The notes beneath the pieces are model-generated. The model was not told the origin of the DNA and did not search any database. It saw only the letters and a list, made by a program, of their open reading frames with translations. From positions 558,001 to 622,000 of the forward strand of contig NZ_JABEND010000001.1 in assembly GCF_013002705.1 (NCBI RefSeq): a stretch of 64,000 bases of DNA. Direction: 5' to 3'. This stretch comes from Nakamurella aerolata. Its GTDB lineage: Bacteria > Actinomycetota > Actinomycetes > Mycobacteriales > Nakamurellaceae. Positions 8,214 to 17,691 of this stretch are shown here, piece by piece (the stretch's first letter is position 1; each line of letters opens with the position of its first letter). The position numbers and the translations under genes are program-made.

Positions 8214-8780
8214 TCAGGGCTCGAGCAGGCCGAACAGGTCGTCCTGCGCCGTGGGCTGCCGGCCGGGCGGCGGCTGCGGCACGGTCGCGGTGCCCGATAC
8301 GTGGTGTGCAGCCGGCGCACCGGGGAACCCGGGGCCGTGCTCGGGGGTGACGCCGGCCTGGAACGCCGCGGCCGCCGCGTTGGCTCTGGCGTCGGCGGCC
8401 TCGTTCAGCTCGTGACCGGCGTGGCCCTTCACCCATTCGAACTGCACGGTCCGTCCGGCCATCGCGGTGTCCAGCGCCTGCATCAGGTCGAGGTTCAACA
8501 CCGGTTTGCCGTCGCCCTTGCGCCAACCCTTGCGTTTCCAGCCGGGCATCCACTTGGTGATCGAGTTGATCACGTACTGGCTGTCGCAGAACACGTGCAG
8601 CGCCTGGTCGGTGTGCGCGGTCTGCTGCAACAGGTTGAGCACCGCCATCAGCTCGCCCATGTTGTTGGTGCCGCGCGGCCAGCCACCGGCGGCCCAACGG
8701 TCGTCGTCGATGTACCAGGCCCAGCCGGCCGGCCCCGGATTGCCGAGCGCTGAACCGTCGGCCGCTGCGGTGATCGTCAC
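8214..8780 (-). CDS. rnhA: Ribonuclease HI family protein
   Basis: This endonuclease cleaves the RNA strand of RNA:DNA hybrids. All the expected acidic metal ligands are present: the Asp in AADGSALGNPGPAGW (residue 8), the Glu in NNMGELMAVL (about 43), the Asp in VFCDSQYVINS (about 66), and the Asp in NEAADARANAAA, with the His of KGHAGHELN. The catalytic domain ends near residue 145; the remaining 40 residues are a Pro/Gly-rich tail that ends in DLFGLLEP. The start is GTG, overlapping the stop of the amidohydrolase as GTGA, so the pair is co-translated. Confidence 0.9.
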   Translation of the reverse strand: MTITAAADGSALGNPGPAGWAWYIDDDRWAAGGWPRGTNNMGELMAVLNLLQQTAHTDQALHVFCDSQYVINSITKWMPGWKRKGWRKGDGKPVLNLDLMQALDTAMAGRTVQFEWVKGHAGHELNEAADARANAAAAAFQAGVTPEHGPGFPGAPAAHHVSGTATVPQPPPGRQPTAQDDLFGLLEP

Positions 8781-9871
8781 CCGCGCGATCCTGCCATCCG
8801 ACCGCCCACCGGGCGTCCGGCGCGCAGCACGACGGTCGGGCGCTGCAGCACCTCGGGATGCTCGGCGGGGTCGGCGTCGTACACCACCAGGTCGGCCGGG
8901 TCGCCGACGTCACCGGGCGGCGCGCCGAGCCAGGCCCTTGCCGCTGTGGTGGCGTTGTGCAACGTCCGTCTGGGGTCGAGGCCGAGGCCGAGCAGGGCGG
9001 TGAGCTCGTCGGCGATGCGGCCGTGCTCGACGAAGCCGCCCGCATCGGTGCCGGAGTGCAGCGGGATGCCGGCCTCGGCAGCGGCGGCGAAGGTCTCGAG
9101 GTGCCGCTCGTGCAGATCGCGCATGTGCTTGGCGTAGGCCGGGTACCTGTCTGCGGCATCGGCGAAGGTCGGGAAGTTGCGGATGTTGATCAGCGTCGGC
9201 ACCAGGTGCACGCCGCGGGCCACCATCTGATCGATGGTGTCGGCGGTGAGGCCGGTGCCGTGCTCGATGCAGTCGATGCCTGCGGCCAGCAACGGCGGCA
9301 GCGCGTCCTCGCTGAAGACGTGCGCGGTGACCCTGGCGCCGCCCTGGTGAGCCACCGAGATCGCTTCGGCGAGAACGTCTTCCGGCCACAACGGGGCGAG
9401 ATCGCCGATGGAACGATCGATCCAGTCGCCGACCAGCTTGATCCAGCCGTCGCCGTACTGCAGCTGCCGTGCCACCTCCGCCGGCAGTTCGGCGGGGTCG
9501 TCCAGATCGATGCCGAGGTAACGGATGTAGCGCTTCGGCCGGGCGATGTGCCAACCCGCCCGCAGCAGCACCGGCAGGTCGTCGCGGCCCACCAGCGGCC
9601 GGGTGTCCAGCGGCGACCCGCAGTCGCGTATCACCGTGACGCCGGTGGCCAGATCGACCCTGGCCTGCCGCTCCGCGGTGGCCAGATCGACCACCCCGTC
9701 GGCCGAATAGCCGATGTGGCAGTGCGCGTCCACCAGACCGGGGAGCACCCAGCCGGCGACCTCCTGCACCTCGCCCGCCGCCGGACGCTCCGGCACAAAG
9801 ACGCCGTCGGCGACCCAGCGCTGGTACCGCTCGCCGGTGGCCGCGTCGGTGCCGGTGACCTGAAACTGCAT
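8777..9871 (-). CDS. Metal-dependent amidohydrolase
   Basis: A 364-residue TIM-barrel hydrolase of the amidohydrolase superfamily. Metal and catalytic residues follow the usual order: the H-x-H pair in VDAHCHIGYS, a Lys in GDGWIKLVGDW that may be the carboxylated bridge, His in ARVTAHVFSE, His in DCIEHGTGLT, and Asp in LHSGTDAGG. The closest pattern is the imidazolonepropionase-like/Xaa-Pro dipeptidase group. The substrate is not predictable. The frame extends 24 codons further upstream into repeat element A, but the ATG at 9871 begins at the expected small beta-domain. Confidence 0.87.
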   Translation of the reverse strand: MQFQVTGTDAATGERYQRWVADGVFVPERPAAGEVQEVAGWVLPGLVDAHCHIGYSADGVVDLATAERQARVDLATGVTVIRDCGSPLDTRPLVGRDDLPVLLRAGWHIARPKRYIRYLGIDLDDPAELPAEVARQLQYGDGWIKLVGDWIDRSIGDLAPLWPEDVLAEAISVAHQGGARVTAHVFSEDALPPLLAAGIDCIEHGTGLTADTIDQMVARGVHLVPTLINIRNFPTFADAADRYPAYAKHMRDLHERHLETFAAAAEAGIPLHSGTDAGGFVEHGRIADELTALLGLGLDPRRTLHNATTAARAWLGAPPGDVGDPADLVVYDADPAEHPEVLQRPTVVLRAGRPVGGRMAGSRG

Positions 9872-9913
9872 GCGCCCAGTCTCCCCCAGCCCTGAACGGG
9901 TCTGCGCTCGCCC

Positions 9914-9993
9914 ACTCAAGTTTCGCAACGTTGGACGCCGCATCTCCCCCGTTACGCTGGCGCATCGGCCGTGTAGAGCTTCGAAACTTGAGT
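9914..9993. repeat. Repeat element A: 80-bp inverted-repeat unit
   Basis: The arms ACTCAAGTTTCG (9914-9925) and CGAAACTTGAGT (9982-9993) are a perfect 12-bp inverted repeat around a 56-bp core. The same architecture, with the same total length, recurs at 11119-11198 on the other side of the DUF559 gene. The core is between the stop of the DUF559 gene and the start of the amidohydrolase and has no coding signal. Confidence 0.85.
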
Positions 9994-10020
9994 ACGACCC
10001 CGAGCACGGCTGCCGTGCCC

Positions 10021-11013
10021 TCAGTGGGCAGCGCGGGTGAGACGCCGCAGAACGGCGCGCACGCTGGCCAGCACCTCCTCGGGGCGGTTGACCAGCATCC
10101 AGTAGGTGATACGCAGGACGGTCCAGCCTGCTTTGGCCAGCCGCAGGCTGCGGAGTCGCTCGGACTCGAACTCCGACGGGGTCCGGTCGTGGAACTGGCG
10201 ACCATCGATTTCAATGGCCAGCTTGCACTCGCGGAACGCGATGTCGACGAAGTAGCGATTGCCTTCGCACGCAACTGGGTGGTTTGCGGTCCATCCAGTC
10301 AGACCGCCTGACCGGAACACCTTGTGGGCCAAAGCTTCAGCAGCGGACCACGGGTTGGTTTGGGCACGCACGATGCGGCGTTTGCGACCGGGATTGCCGC
10401 GGCGGGAGGGGATGTCCGCCAGCGCAGCGAGCAACGCCTCAGGAGTGACCAGACGTGATCGCAGCGCCGCAAAGATGGACTCGCCATCTGTTGATTCGGA
10501 CATCAGCACGGCATTCAGCGCCGGGCTGCACAGCCAGCCAAGACCCGCCTGCAGTTGGGTCCACGCCGGCGCCGGCACCCGATGCTCCTGTGGAATCTTT
10601 ACTCGCTGCATGTCGAACCCCAGGGGGTGTTGACGCGTGCACCGGGCAGCAATCTCGATGCGGTCGAACGGTCGGGTCGACCAGAAACTTGCAGCAGCTG
10701 CAGCCGAGCCGAGGATCACTCCATCGGGCAGGTAAAGCACTGCCGCTGCCAGCCGGACGTTGGGAAGGCCAGCAAGATGCGCGGGCACGTAGATGCCGGG
10801 AAGTACCGCCGTGAGCAAGCCGGACCGGCGTGCCCATTGCAGTCGCTGTTGTTCTCCAGGAAACCTCCGCAACGGAAGCACCGGACCGAACTCCGTCACC
10901 AACTCGGTTATCAGCCGGCGTGCCGTTCGCGCCGGTCCGCTTCTCGGCGGCGGTCCAGACGAGGTCGGAAGCCCTGGAGACCAGCCGTTCGGGATTGTGT
11001 ATGTGGTACGCAT
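10021..11013 (-). CDS. DUF559 (Vsr-like, PD-(D/E)XK) protein with AbiEi-like N-terminus
   Basis: A 330-residue protein. The N-terminal part (about residues 30-100) has a winged-helix pattern followed by a LPGIYVPAHLAGLPNVRLAA segment, like AbiEi-type antitoxin or regulator domains. The C-terminal 100 residues are a DUF559 domain: a conserved YFVDIAFRECKLAIEIDGRQ core with Asp and Glu-x-Asp as candidate metal ligands, a following His, and WTVLRITYWML as last strand. DUF559 is related to Vsr mismatch endonucleases. The frame continues to 11091, but the ATG at 11013 (MRTTYTIPNG) is a better fit. It is the only gene between two 80-bp inverted-repeat elements. Nuclease activity and biological role are inferred. 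Confidence 0.75.
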   Translation of the reverse strand: MRTTYTIPNGWSPGLPTSSGPPPRSGPARTARRLITELVTEFGPVLPLRRFPGEQQRLQWARRSGLLTAVLPGIYVPAHLAGLPNVRLAAAVLYLPDGVILGSAAAAASFWSTRPFDRIEIAARCTRQHPLGFDMQRVKIPQEHRVPAPAWTQLQAGLGWLCSPALNAVLMSESTDGESIFAALRSRLVTPEALLAALADIPSRRGNPGRKRRIVRAQTNPWSAAEALAHKVFRSGGLTGWTANHPVACEGNRYFVDIAFRECKLAIEIDGRQFHDRTPSEFESERLRSLRLAKAGWTVLRITYWMLVNRPEEVLASVRAVLRRLTRAAH

Positions 11014-11118
11014 GCCCGAACAGTGCAGTTCCGCGGCGCTTGGCCCAAGCCGCACGGGGAGAATGTGGATGCTCAGTGGAGGTGTGGACAACGATATCCA
11101 CCGCGGGGTTACTCAGTT

Positions 11119-11198
11119 ACTCAAGTTTCAGAGCGCCCGATCGCCGTTTCTCCCTGGATACTCAGCCGGAGCGGCTTCGAGCGCTGCGAAACTTGAGT
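11119..11198. repeat. Repeat element B: 80-bp inverted-repeat unit
   Basis: Arms TACTCAAGTTTC (11118-11129) and GAAACTTGAGTA (11188-11199) form a perfect 12-bp inverted repeat around a 58-bp core; the shared 11-bp inner arm gives an 80-bp unit as in element A. Read on the minus strand, its first 17 core bases match those of element A at 13 positions, so the two elements appear to face each other. It lies in the upstream region of the DUF559 gene and may carry its promoter. Confidence 0.85.
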
Positions 11199-11215
11199 AG
11201 GCGTTGGGTCTTTCG

Positions 11216-11707
11216 CTACCGGTGCCGGGAATGACGGCGGCTTGCCGCCAGCCACAGCGCCACCGCGGCGCCGATCAACGCGCCGAGGGTGTTGGCAAAG
11301 ACGTCGCGCAGATCGCCGGTGCGGTCCGGAAAGCCGAGCCACTGCACAAGTTCGATGCCGCCGGACAACGCCGCGCACCCGGCCACCGTCACCGCCGCGG
11401 ACCTGCGTAACCCGGCCAGCGGCCGGGCGCCGGTCCCGAGCACCCCGAGCGGCACGAACATCGCCACGTTCGCCGCGAACTCCACCAGGGCGAAGCTGAC
11501 CCAGCCCGGCAGCGTCCTGGCGGCGTGCTGCCGGTCGAACCAGGCCTGCAGCCCGTTCTGCGCACCACCGGCCGGCCGGCTGGGCCAGAACACCACCACC
11601 AGCACGGCAAGCAGCAGCACCAGCAGCAAGCACCGCGCCCAGCGCACCGAGCGCGACGCCGGTGGCCTGCGGTGCGGCCGGGCCGGCGGCGCGGCTGGCC
11701 CCGGCAA
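11216..11707 (-). CDS. VanZ-like membrane protein
   Basis: A 163-residue protein with four hydrophobic segments. The family pattern is clear: FAANVAMFVPLGVLG, then SGGIELVQWLGFPDRTGDLR and DVFANTLGALIGAA. VanZ raises teicoplanin resistance in enterococci by an unknown route, but most chromosomal VanZ-like proteins have no assigned role. The frame begins at a TTG three bases after the ffh stop, suggesting read-through translation from ffh; a GTG 20 codons in is a possible alternative. The N-terminal 20 residues are Pro/Arg-rich. Confidence 0.8.
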   Translation of the reverse strand: MPGPAAPPARPHRRPPASRSVRWARCLLLVLLLAVLVVVFWPSRPAGGAQNGLQAWFDRQHAARTLPGWVSFALVEFAANVAMFVPLGVLGTGARPLAGLRRSAAVTVAGCAALSGGIELVQWLGFPDRTGDLRDVFANTLGALIGAAVALWLAASRRHSRHR

Positions 11708-11710
11708 CTG

Positions 11711-13288
11711 TTACTTGCCCTTGGGGAACTTCAACGCGCTCGGATCGAAATCGGCACCGAGCTTGGCCAACTCCTGCGGCGAAAGACCGCTCTGCTGTTG
11801 CCCGGCGCCGGACGGCAGGCCGGGCATACCGGCCGGGAAACCCGGTGGCATGCCTGGCATTCCGCCGCGCATCTTCGGCGGCGTCGGCCCGCGCCCTGTC
11901 GTCTTCTTGCCCTTCTTGCCTTTCTTGCCCTTCTTCGACTTTCCGGAGAGCCGCCGCATGCCGAACTGGCCGGCCATGCTGCTCATCATCTTGCGGGCCT
12001 CGAAGAACCGCTCAACCAGGCCGTTCACCTGGGAAACCGTCATCCCGGAGCCCCGGGCGATGCGCTGCCGGCGCGAGGCGTTGATGATCTTCGGATTGGC
12101 GCGTTCCTCCGGCGTCATCGACTGGATGATGGCCGCTGTCCTGTCGACGTCACGGTCGTCGACGTTCGCCAGCGCCTCCTTCATCTGCCCGGCGCCCGGC
12201 AGCATGCCGAGCAGCCCGCCGATCGGGCCCATCCGCTTGAGCATCTGCATCTGCTGCAGGAAGTCGTCGAGGGTGAAGTCGTCGCCGGCCAGCTTGGCCG
12301 CCATCTCCTCGGCTTCTTGCTGCTCGAAGACCTGCTCGGCCTGCTCGATCAGGGTGAGCATGTCGCCCATGCCGAGGATGCGCGCGGCCATCCGATCGGG
12401 ATGGAAGGTGTCGAAGTCGCTCAGCTTCTCGCCGGTGGAGGCGAACATGATCGGCGCGCCGGTCACCTGCCGGACGCTCAGCGCGGCACCGCCGCGGGCG
12501 TCGCCGTCGAGCTTGGTGAGGACCACGCCGGTGAAGCCGACGCCGTCGCGGAAGGCCTCAGCGGTGGTCACCGCGTCCTGGCCGATCATCGCGTCGACGA
12601 CGAAAAGGATCTCGTCGGGATCCACCGCGTCCCTGATCGACGCGGCCTGCTGCATCATGTCGGCGTCGACACCGAGCCGGCCGGCGGTGTCGACGATGAC
12701 GACGTCGTGCAGCTTGGCCTTGGCCTCGGCGACGCCGTTGCGGGAGACGGCGACCGGGTCGCCGCCTGGGCCGGAGATCTCGACGCCGCTGGTGTTGCCG
12801 GGGTCGGGGGCGAACACGGTGACGCCGGCCTGCTCACCGACCACCTGCAGCTGGGTGACGGCGTTCGGGCGTTGCAGGTCGGCGGCCACCAGCAGCGGGG
12901 TGTGGCCCTGGCCCTTGAGCCATCTGGCGAGCTTGCCGGCCAGCGTGGTCTTACCGGCACCCTGCAAGCCGGCCAGCATGATCACCGTCGGTGGGGTCTT
13001 GGCGAATTCCAGCCGCCGGGTCTCGCCGCCGAGGATCGCGATCAGCTCTTCGTTGACGATCTTGATGACCTGCTGCGCCGGGTTCAGCGCCTGCGAGAGT
13101 TCTTCGCCGCTGGCGCGTTCCTTGATGGCGGCGATGAACTGCCGCACCACCGGCAGCGCCACGTCGGCTTCCAGCAGCGCGATGCGAATCTCGCGCGCGG
13201 TGGCGTCGATGTCGGCGGGCGAGAGCCGGCCTTTGCCGCGCAGTCCGGTGAAGACGCCGGCTAGCCGGTCGGAAAGAGTCTCGAACAC
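11711..13288 (-). CDS. ffh: Signal recognition particle protein Ffh (SRP54)
   Basis: This GTPase binds signal sequences and 4.5S RNA and delivers ribosomes to FtsY at the membrane. The 525-residue protein has the N domain, the G domain with P-loop GLQGAGKTTL (about residue 107), DTAGRLGVD and TKLDGDARGG motifs, and a Met-rich M domain (QMQMLKRMGPIGGLLGMLPG, later GSGMTVSQVNGLVERFFEAR). The tail after about residue 445 is a run of Lys/Gly (SGKSKKGKKGKKGKK) followed by Met/Pro/Gly-rich sequence, longer than in proteobacteria. The start is GTG, 9 bases after the glnD stop. The receptor gene ftsY lies about 6 kb away on the same strand. Confidence 0.96.
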   Translation of the reverse strand: MFETLSDRLAGVFTGLRGKGRLSPADIDATAREIRIALLEADVALPVVRQFIAAIKERASGEELSQALNPAQQVIKIVNEELIAILGGETRRLEFAKTPPTVIMLAGLQGAGKTTLAGKLARWLKGQGHTPLLVAADLQRPNAVTQLQVVGEQAGVTVFAPDPGNTSGVEISGPGGDPVAVSRNGVAEAKAKLHDVVIVDTAGRLGVDADMMQQAASIRDAVDPDEILFVVDAMIGQDAVTTAEAFRDGVGFTGVVLTKLDGDARGGAALSVRQVTGAPIMFASTGEKLSDFDTFHPDRMAARILGMGDMLTLIEQAEQVFEQQEAEEMAAKLAGDDFTLDDFLQQMQMLKRMGPIGGLLGMLPGAGQMKEALANVDDRDVDRTAAIIQSMTPEERANPKIINASRRQRIARGSGMTVSQVNGLVERFFEARKMMSSMAGQFGMRRLSGKSKKGKKGKKGKKTTGRGPTPPKMRGGMPGMPPGFPAGMPGLPSGAGQQQSGLSPQELAKLGADFDPSALKFPKGK

Positions 13289-13297
13289 CCGGCCAGG

Positions 13298-15694
13298 CTA
13301 TCGCGCTGCGCCAGCTCCGCCTGACCCGTTCAGCGCTGCGGTGAGCCGCGCGGCCAGCTGATCGGCGCGGCCGGCCGGCAGCCCGCCACCCGACGAATCG
13401 TGCAGATAGAACACGTCGACGGCCTCGGCGCCCCAGGTGTCCACCAGTGCAAGGCTGACGTCGAGCCCGGCCTCGGCGATCACGTCGGCGGCCCGGTGCA
13501 GCAGTCCCGGCTGATCGTGGGCGCGGATCTCCAGCACGGTGGCGGTCGCCGACGCCGCAGGGACGACGCTGACAAGCGCCGGCGGGAAGTCGGTGCGGGT
13601 GCCGGACTGTGCGCGCCGGGCGACCAGGGCGCGGCTGCCGGCCGGGTCGTTCACGCTGGCCCGCACCCTGGCGGCGACCGCAGCCGGCGCCGGCGGGTCA
13701 CCGAACTCGCTGCGGACGATCCAGCGCTGCTCGGCGGTGCCCCCGGCGCGATCGGCACGCACGGCGTCAACGGTCAACCGCTCGGCCGCCAGCGCGGCCG
13801 CGACATCCGCGAGCAGGCCCAGCCGGTCGGCGGCCGTCACCAGCACCGTCAGCTCTGGCCCTTGCCGGGTCACCTCGACCTCGGCGCCGGTGGCACTGGC
13901 GTCGGCCGGGGCGGCGGTGTCGGCCGGGGCGGCGGTGTCGGCCGGGGCGTCGGTGCCGGCCGGGACGGCGGGGTGCGCGCCCGGCACCGGTTGCTGGTCA
14001 CGCGGCAGCGGCCATCCGGACATGGCCGCGCGGACCCGAGCGGCGAGGGCGTGGATCTGCCTGGCCCGCCAGTTGGTCCAGGCGCCCGGTCCGGCGGCGC
14101 GAGAGTCGGCCTGTGTCAACGCTTCCAGCAGGTCGAGCACTCCGACGTCGCCGACGGCCTCGGCGACGGTGGCGACGGTGGCCGGGTCGTCCGGGTCGCG
14201 ACGCACAGCGGTCTCGGCCAGCAGCAGGTGGTGCCGCACCAGCCGGACCACCACGTCGGTGTCGGCGTCGGCGAATCCCAGGCGCTGGCACAGCGGCGGC
14301 ACCAGGCGCGCACCGGCTGCGCTGTGGTCCTCGCCGGTGCCCTTGCCGACGTCGTGCAGCAGTGCGGCGACCAGCAGCAGGTCGGGACGGGCGACCGAGC
14401 GCACCAAAGCCGCTGCCTCGACGGCGGTTTGCACCAGATGCCGGTCCACCGTGTACACATGCACAGGGTCGCGCTGCGGCAGACTGCGCAGCCGCTCCCA
14501 TTCCGGTAGCCAGCGCCCGATCAACCCGGCCTGGTCCAGCGCTTCCCACACGCCGACCAGCGGCTGCCCAGATCCCAGCAGCCGCAGGAACTCTCGGGTG
14601 GCGTCGGCCGGCCACCGCGCGGGCAGCCCGGTGGCCGACTGCGCCAGTTTGGCCAGTGCGGCCGGGGCGAGCGGAATGCCGGCCTGCGCCGCTGCCGCCG
14701 CCAGCCGCAGCGGCAGCACCGGGTCGCGGACGTCGGCGGCGCGAGCCAGTGCCGCTTCGCCGTCGTGTTCGACCACGCCGTCGGCCAGCGGCCGACGCTG
14801 CGGTGCCCGGCCTGCTCCGGTTGGCGCCGACAACGCCCGGTGCACCCGATGCCAGGTCAGATCGATGGCCTGACCGACAAGGCGCCCGATCGCCGACACC
14901 TTGCGCAACAAGGCATCCGGCCCGTCCAGGTGCAGATGTTCGGCGACCGCCGCCTGATCCTGCGGCTGCAGCCGGTCGCTGGATCGGCCGACGACCACGT
15001 GCATGGCGTCCCTGACCCGCAGCAGCTCGGCCCGCGCCTCGTCCAGTCCCTGGTGCGGGCAGTCGGCGACCCAGGAGGCAGCCACCGCCCGCATCACCAC
15101 CATGTCGCGCAACCCGCCGCGGGAGTTCTTCAGATCGGGGGTGGTGGCAAAGGCCAAGTCGGCAAAGCGATCCCAGCGCTCTGTGCACATCCGCAACAGT
15201 GCCGGCAGCCGTTCGGGGGCCAGCGCCCGCCAGTCCGCCAGCGTCCGCCGTCTCAGCTCGGCCGCGAGCGCTGCGTCACCGGCCAGGTGCCGCACGTCCA
15301 GCACGCTCAGCAGCTCGGTGAGGTTGGTGCGGGCCAACGATCTGGCACCGCCGACCGACCGCACCGCATGATCCAGCCGCACCGGGGAGTCCCAGATCGG
15401 GTACCACAGTCGCTGGGCGATCATCTCGGCGTATTCCGGCGGCGTCTCCGAGGTGTGCAGCAACACCAGATCGACGTCGCTGTAAGGGGAAAGCTCGCCG
15501 CGGCCGTAGCCGCCGACGGCGACCAGCGACACCCCGCCGACCGTCACCCCGGCGGCGCCGGCCAGCTCACCGAGCCAGGTGTCGGTGAGCTGAGCCAGCG
15601 CCTTGCCACGCTGAGCACCGTCGACATCGTTGCGCCGCAGCAGTTCTCGGCGCAGCTGCTGGTACGGATGCGGTGAGGTCGCGGTATGCGGCAT
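13298..15694 (-). CDS. glnD: PII uridylyl/adenylyltransferase GlnD
   Basis: A bifunctional nitrogen sensor that modifies and demodifies PII in response to glutamine; in actinobacteria it usually adenylylates Tyr51. The nucleotidyltransferase motif GGYGRGELSPYSDVDLVLL is at about residues 58-76, the HD removal domain shows LLVAALLHDVGKGTGEDHS near 420, and two ACT domains close the protein (LTVLVTAADRLGLLADVAA and LEIRAHDQPGLLHRAADVI). Between HD and ACT is a short coding tandem repeat (ADTAAP units). The start at MPHTATS is supported by AAAGGA upstream. It follows glnB in amt-glnB-glnD and precedes ffh by 9 bases. Confidence 0.95.
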   Translation of the reverse strand: MPHTATSPHPYQQLRRELLRRNDVDGAQRGKALAQLTDTWLGELAGAAGVTVGGVSLVAVGGYGRGELSPYSDVDLVLLHTSETPPEYAEMIAQRLWYPIWDSPVRLDHAVRSVGGARSLARTNLTELLSVLDVRHLAGDAALAAELRRRTLADWRALAPERLPALLRMCTERWDRFADLAFATTPDLKNSRGGLRDMVVMRAVAASWVADCPHQGLDEARAELLRVRDAMHVVVGRSSDRLQPQDQAAVAEHLHLDGPDALLRKVSAIGRLVGQAIDLTWHRVHRALSAPTGAGRAPQRRPLADGVVEHDGEAALARAADVRDPVLPLRLAAAAAQAGIPLAPAALAKLAQSATGLPARWPADATREFLRLLGSGQPLVGVWEALDQAGLIGRWLPEWERLRSLPQRDPVHVYTVDRHLVQTAVEAAALVRSVARPDLLLVAALLHDVGKGTGEDHSAAGARLVPPLCQRLGFADADTDVVVRLVRHHLLLAETAVRRDPDDPATVATVAEAVGDVGVLDLLEALTQADSRAAGPGAWTNWRARQIHALAARVRAAMSGWPLPRDQQPVPGAHPAVPAGTDAPADTAAPADTAAPADASATGAEVEVTRQGPELTVLVTAADRLGLLADVAAALAAERLTVDAVRADRAGGTAEQRWIVRSEFGDPPAPAAVAARVRASVNDPAGSRALVARRAQSGTRTDFPPALVSVVPAASATATVLEIRAHDQPGLLHRAADVIAEAGLDVSLALVDTWGAEAVDVFYLHDSSGGGLPAGRADQLAARLTAALNGSGGAGAAR
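13905..13960. repeat. 18-bp tandem repeat within glnD
   Basis: About three copies of an 18-bp unit (GTGTCGGCCGGGGCGGCG on the plus strand) encode the repeated linker ADTAAP between the HD and ACT regions of GlnD. It preserves frame and is a candidate site of length variation between strains. Confidence 0.6.
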
Positions 15695-15722
15695 GGCGGG
15701 ATCCTTTGTGGTCTCGGCCGGT

Positions 15723-17491
<1,769 letters not shown>

Positions 17492-17691
17492 GCGCACCTC
17501 CTGGACTGGCCGGGACCGCGCGCTGCGACGGTTCCGGCTCGGTAACTGCTTCGTCGGGGACGCATGAACTGTCGCGGGTCGGTGTTGCCATCGATCTACC
17601 GCAATGTTTCGAGTGCGTGTCGGGGCACCCCAACGCCCGGAGTTCGGGCGCCGTTCATGCCGCGGTGGGGCCGGTGACCTACGGTCGATCC

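Larger units (their letters stand above)
9914..11198. mobile_element. Putative DUF559 unit bounded by inverted-repeat elements
   Basis: The 1285-bp segment consists of repeat element A, one gene (DUF559 endonuclease-like) and repeat element B. Its outer ends form an imperfect terminal inverted repeat: the first 28 bp inward from 9914 and the first 28 bp inward from 11198 on the opposite strand match at 24 positions. No target-site duplication is evident directly outside, and no transposase motif is present. Mobility or co-inheritance is inferred from the architecture. Confidence 0.4.

Noticed and set aside
9914-11198. Standard insertion sequence
   Set aside because: No DDE or serine/tyrosine transposase motif and no target-site duplication; reported as a putative unit only.
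11289-13361. Long plus-strand open frame opposite ffh (about 690 codons)
   Set aside because: Ser/Arg-rich translation with no motifs; the minus strand encodes intact Ffh.
17492-17691. GlnR or AmtR box upstream of amt
   Set aside because: GTAAC is present, but no properly spaced second half-site could be found.
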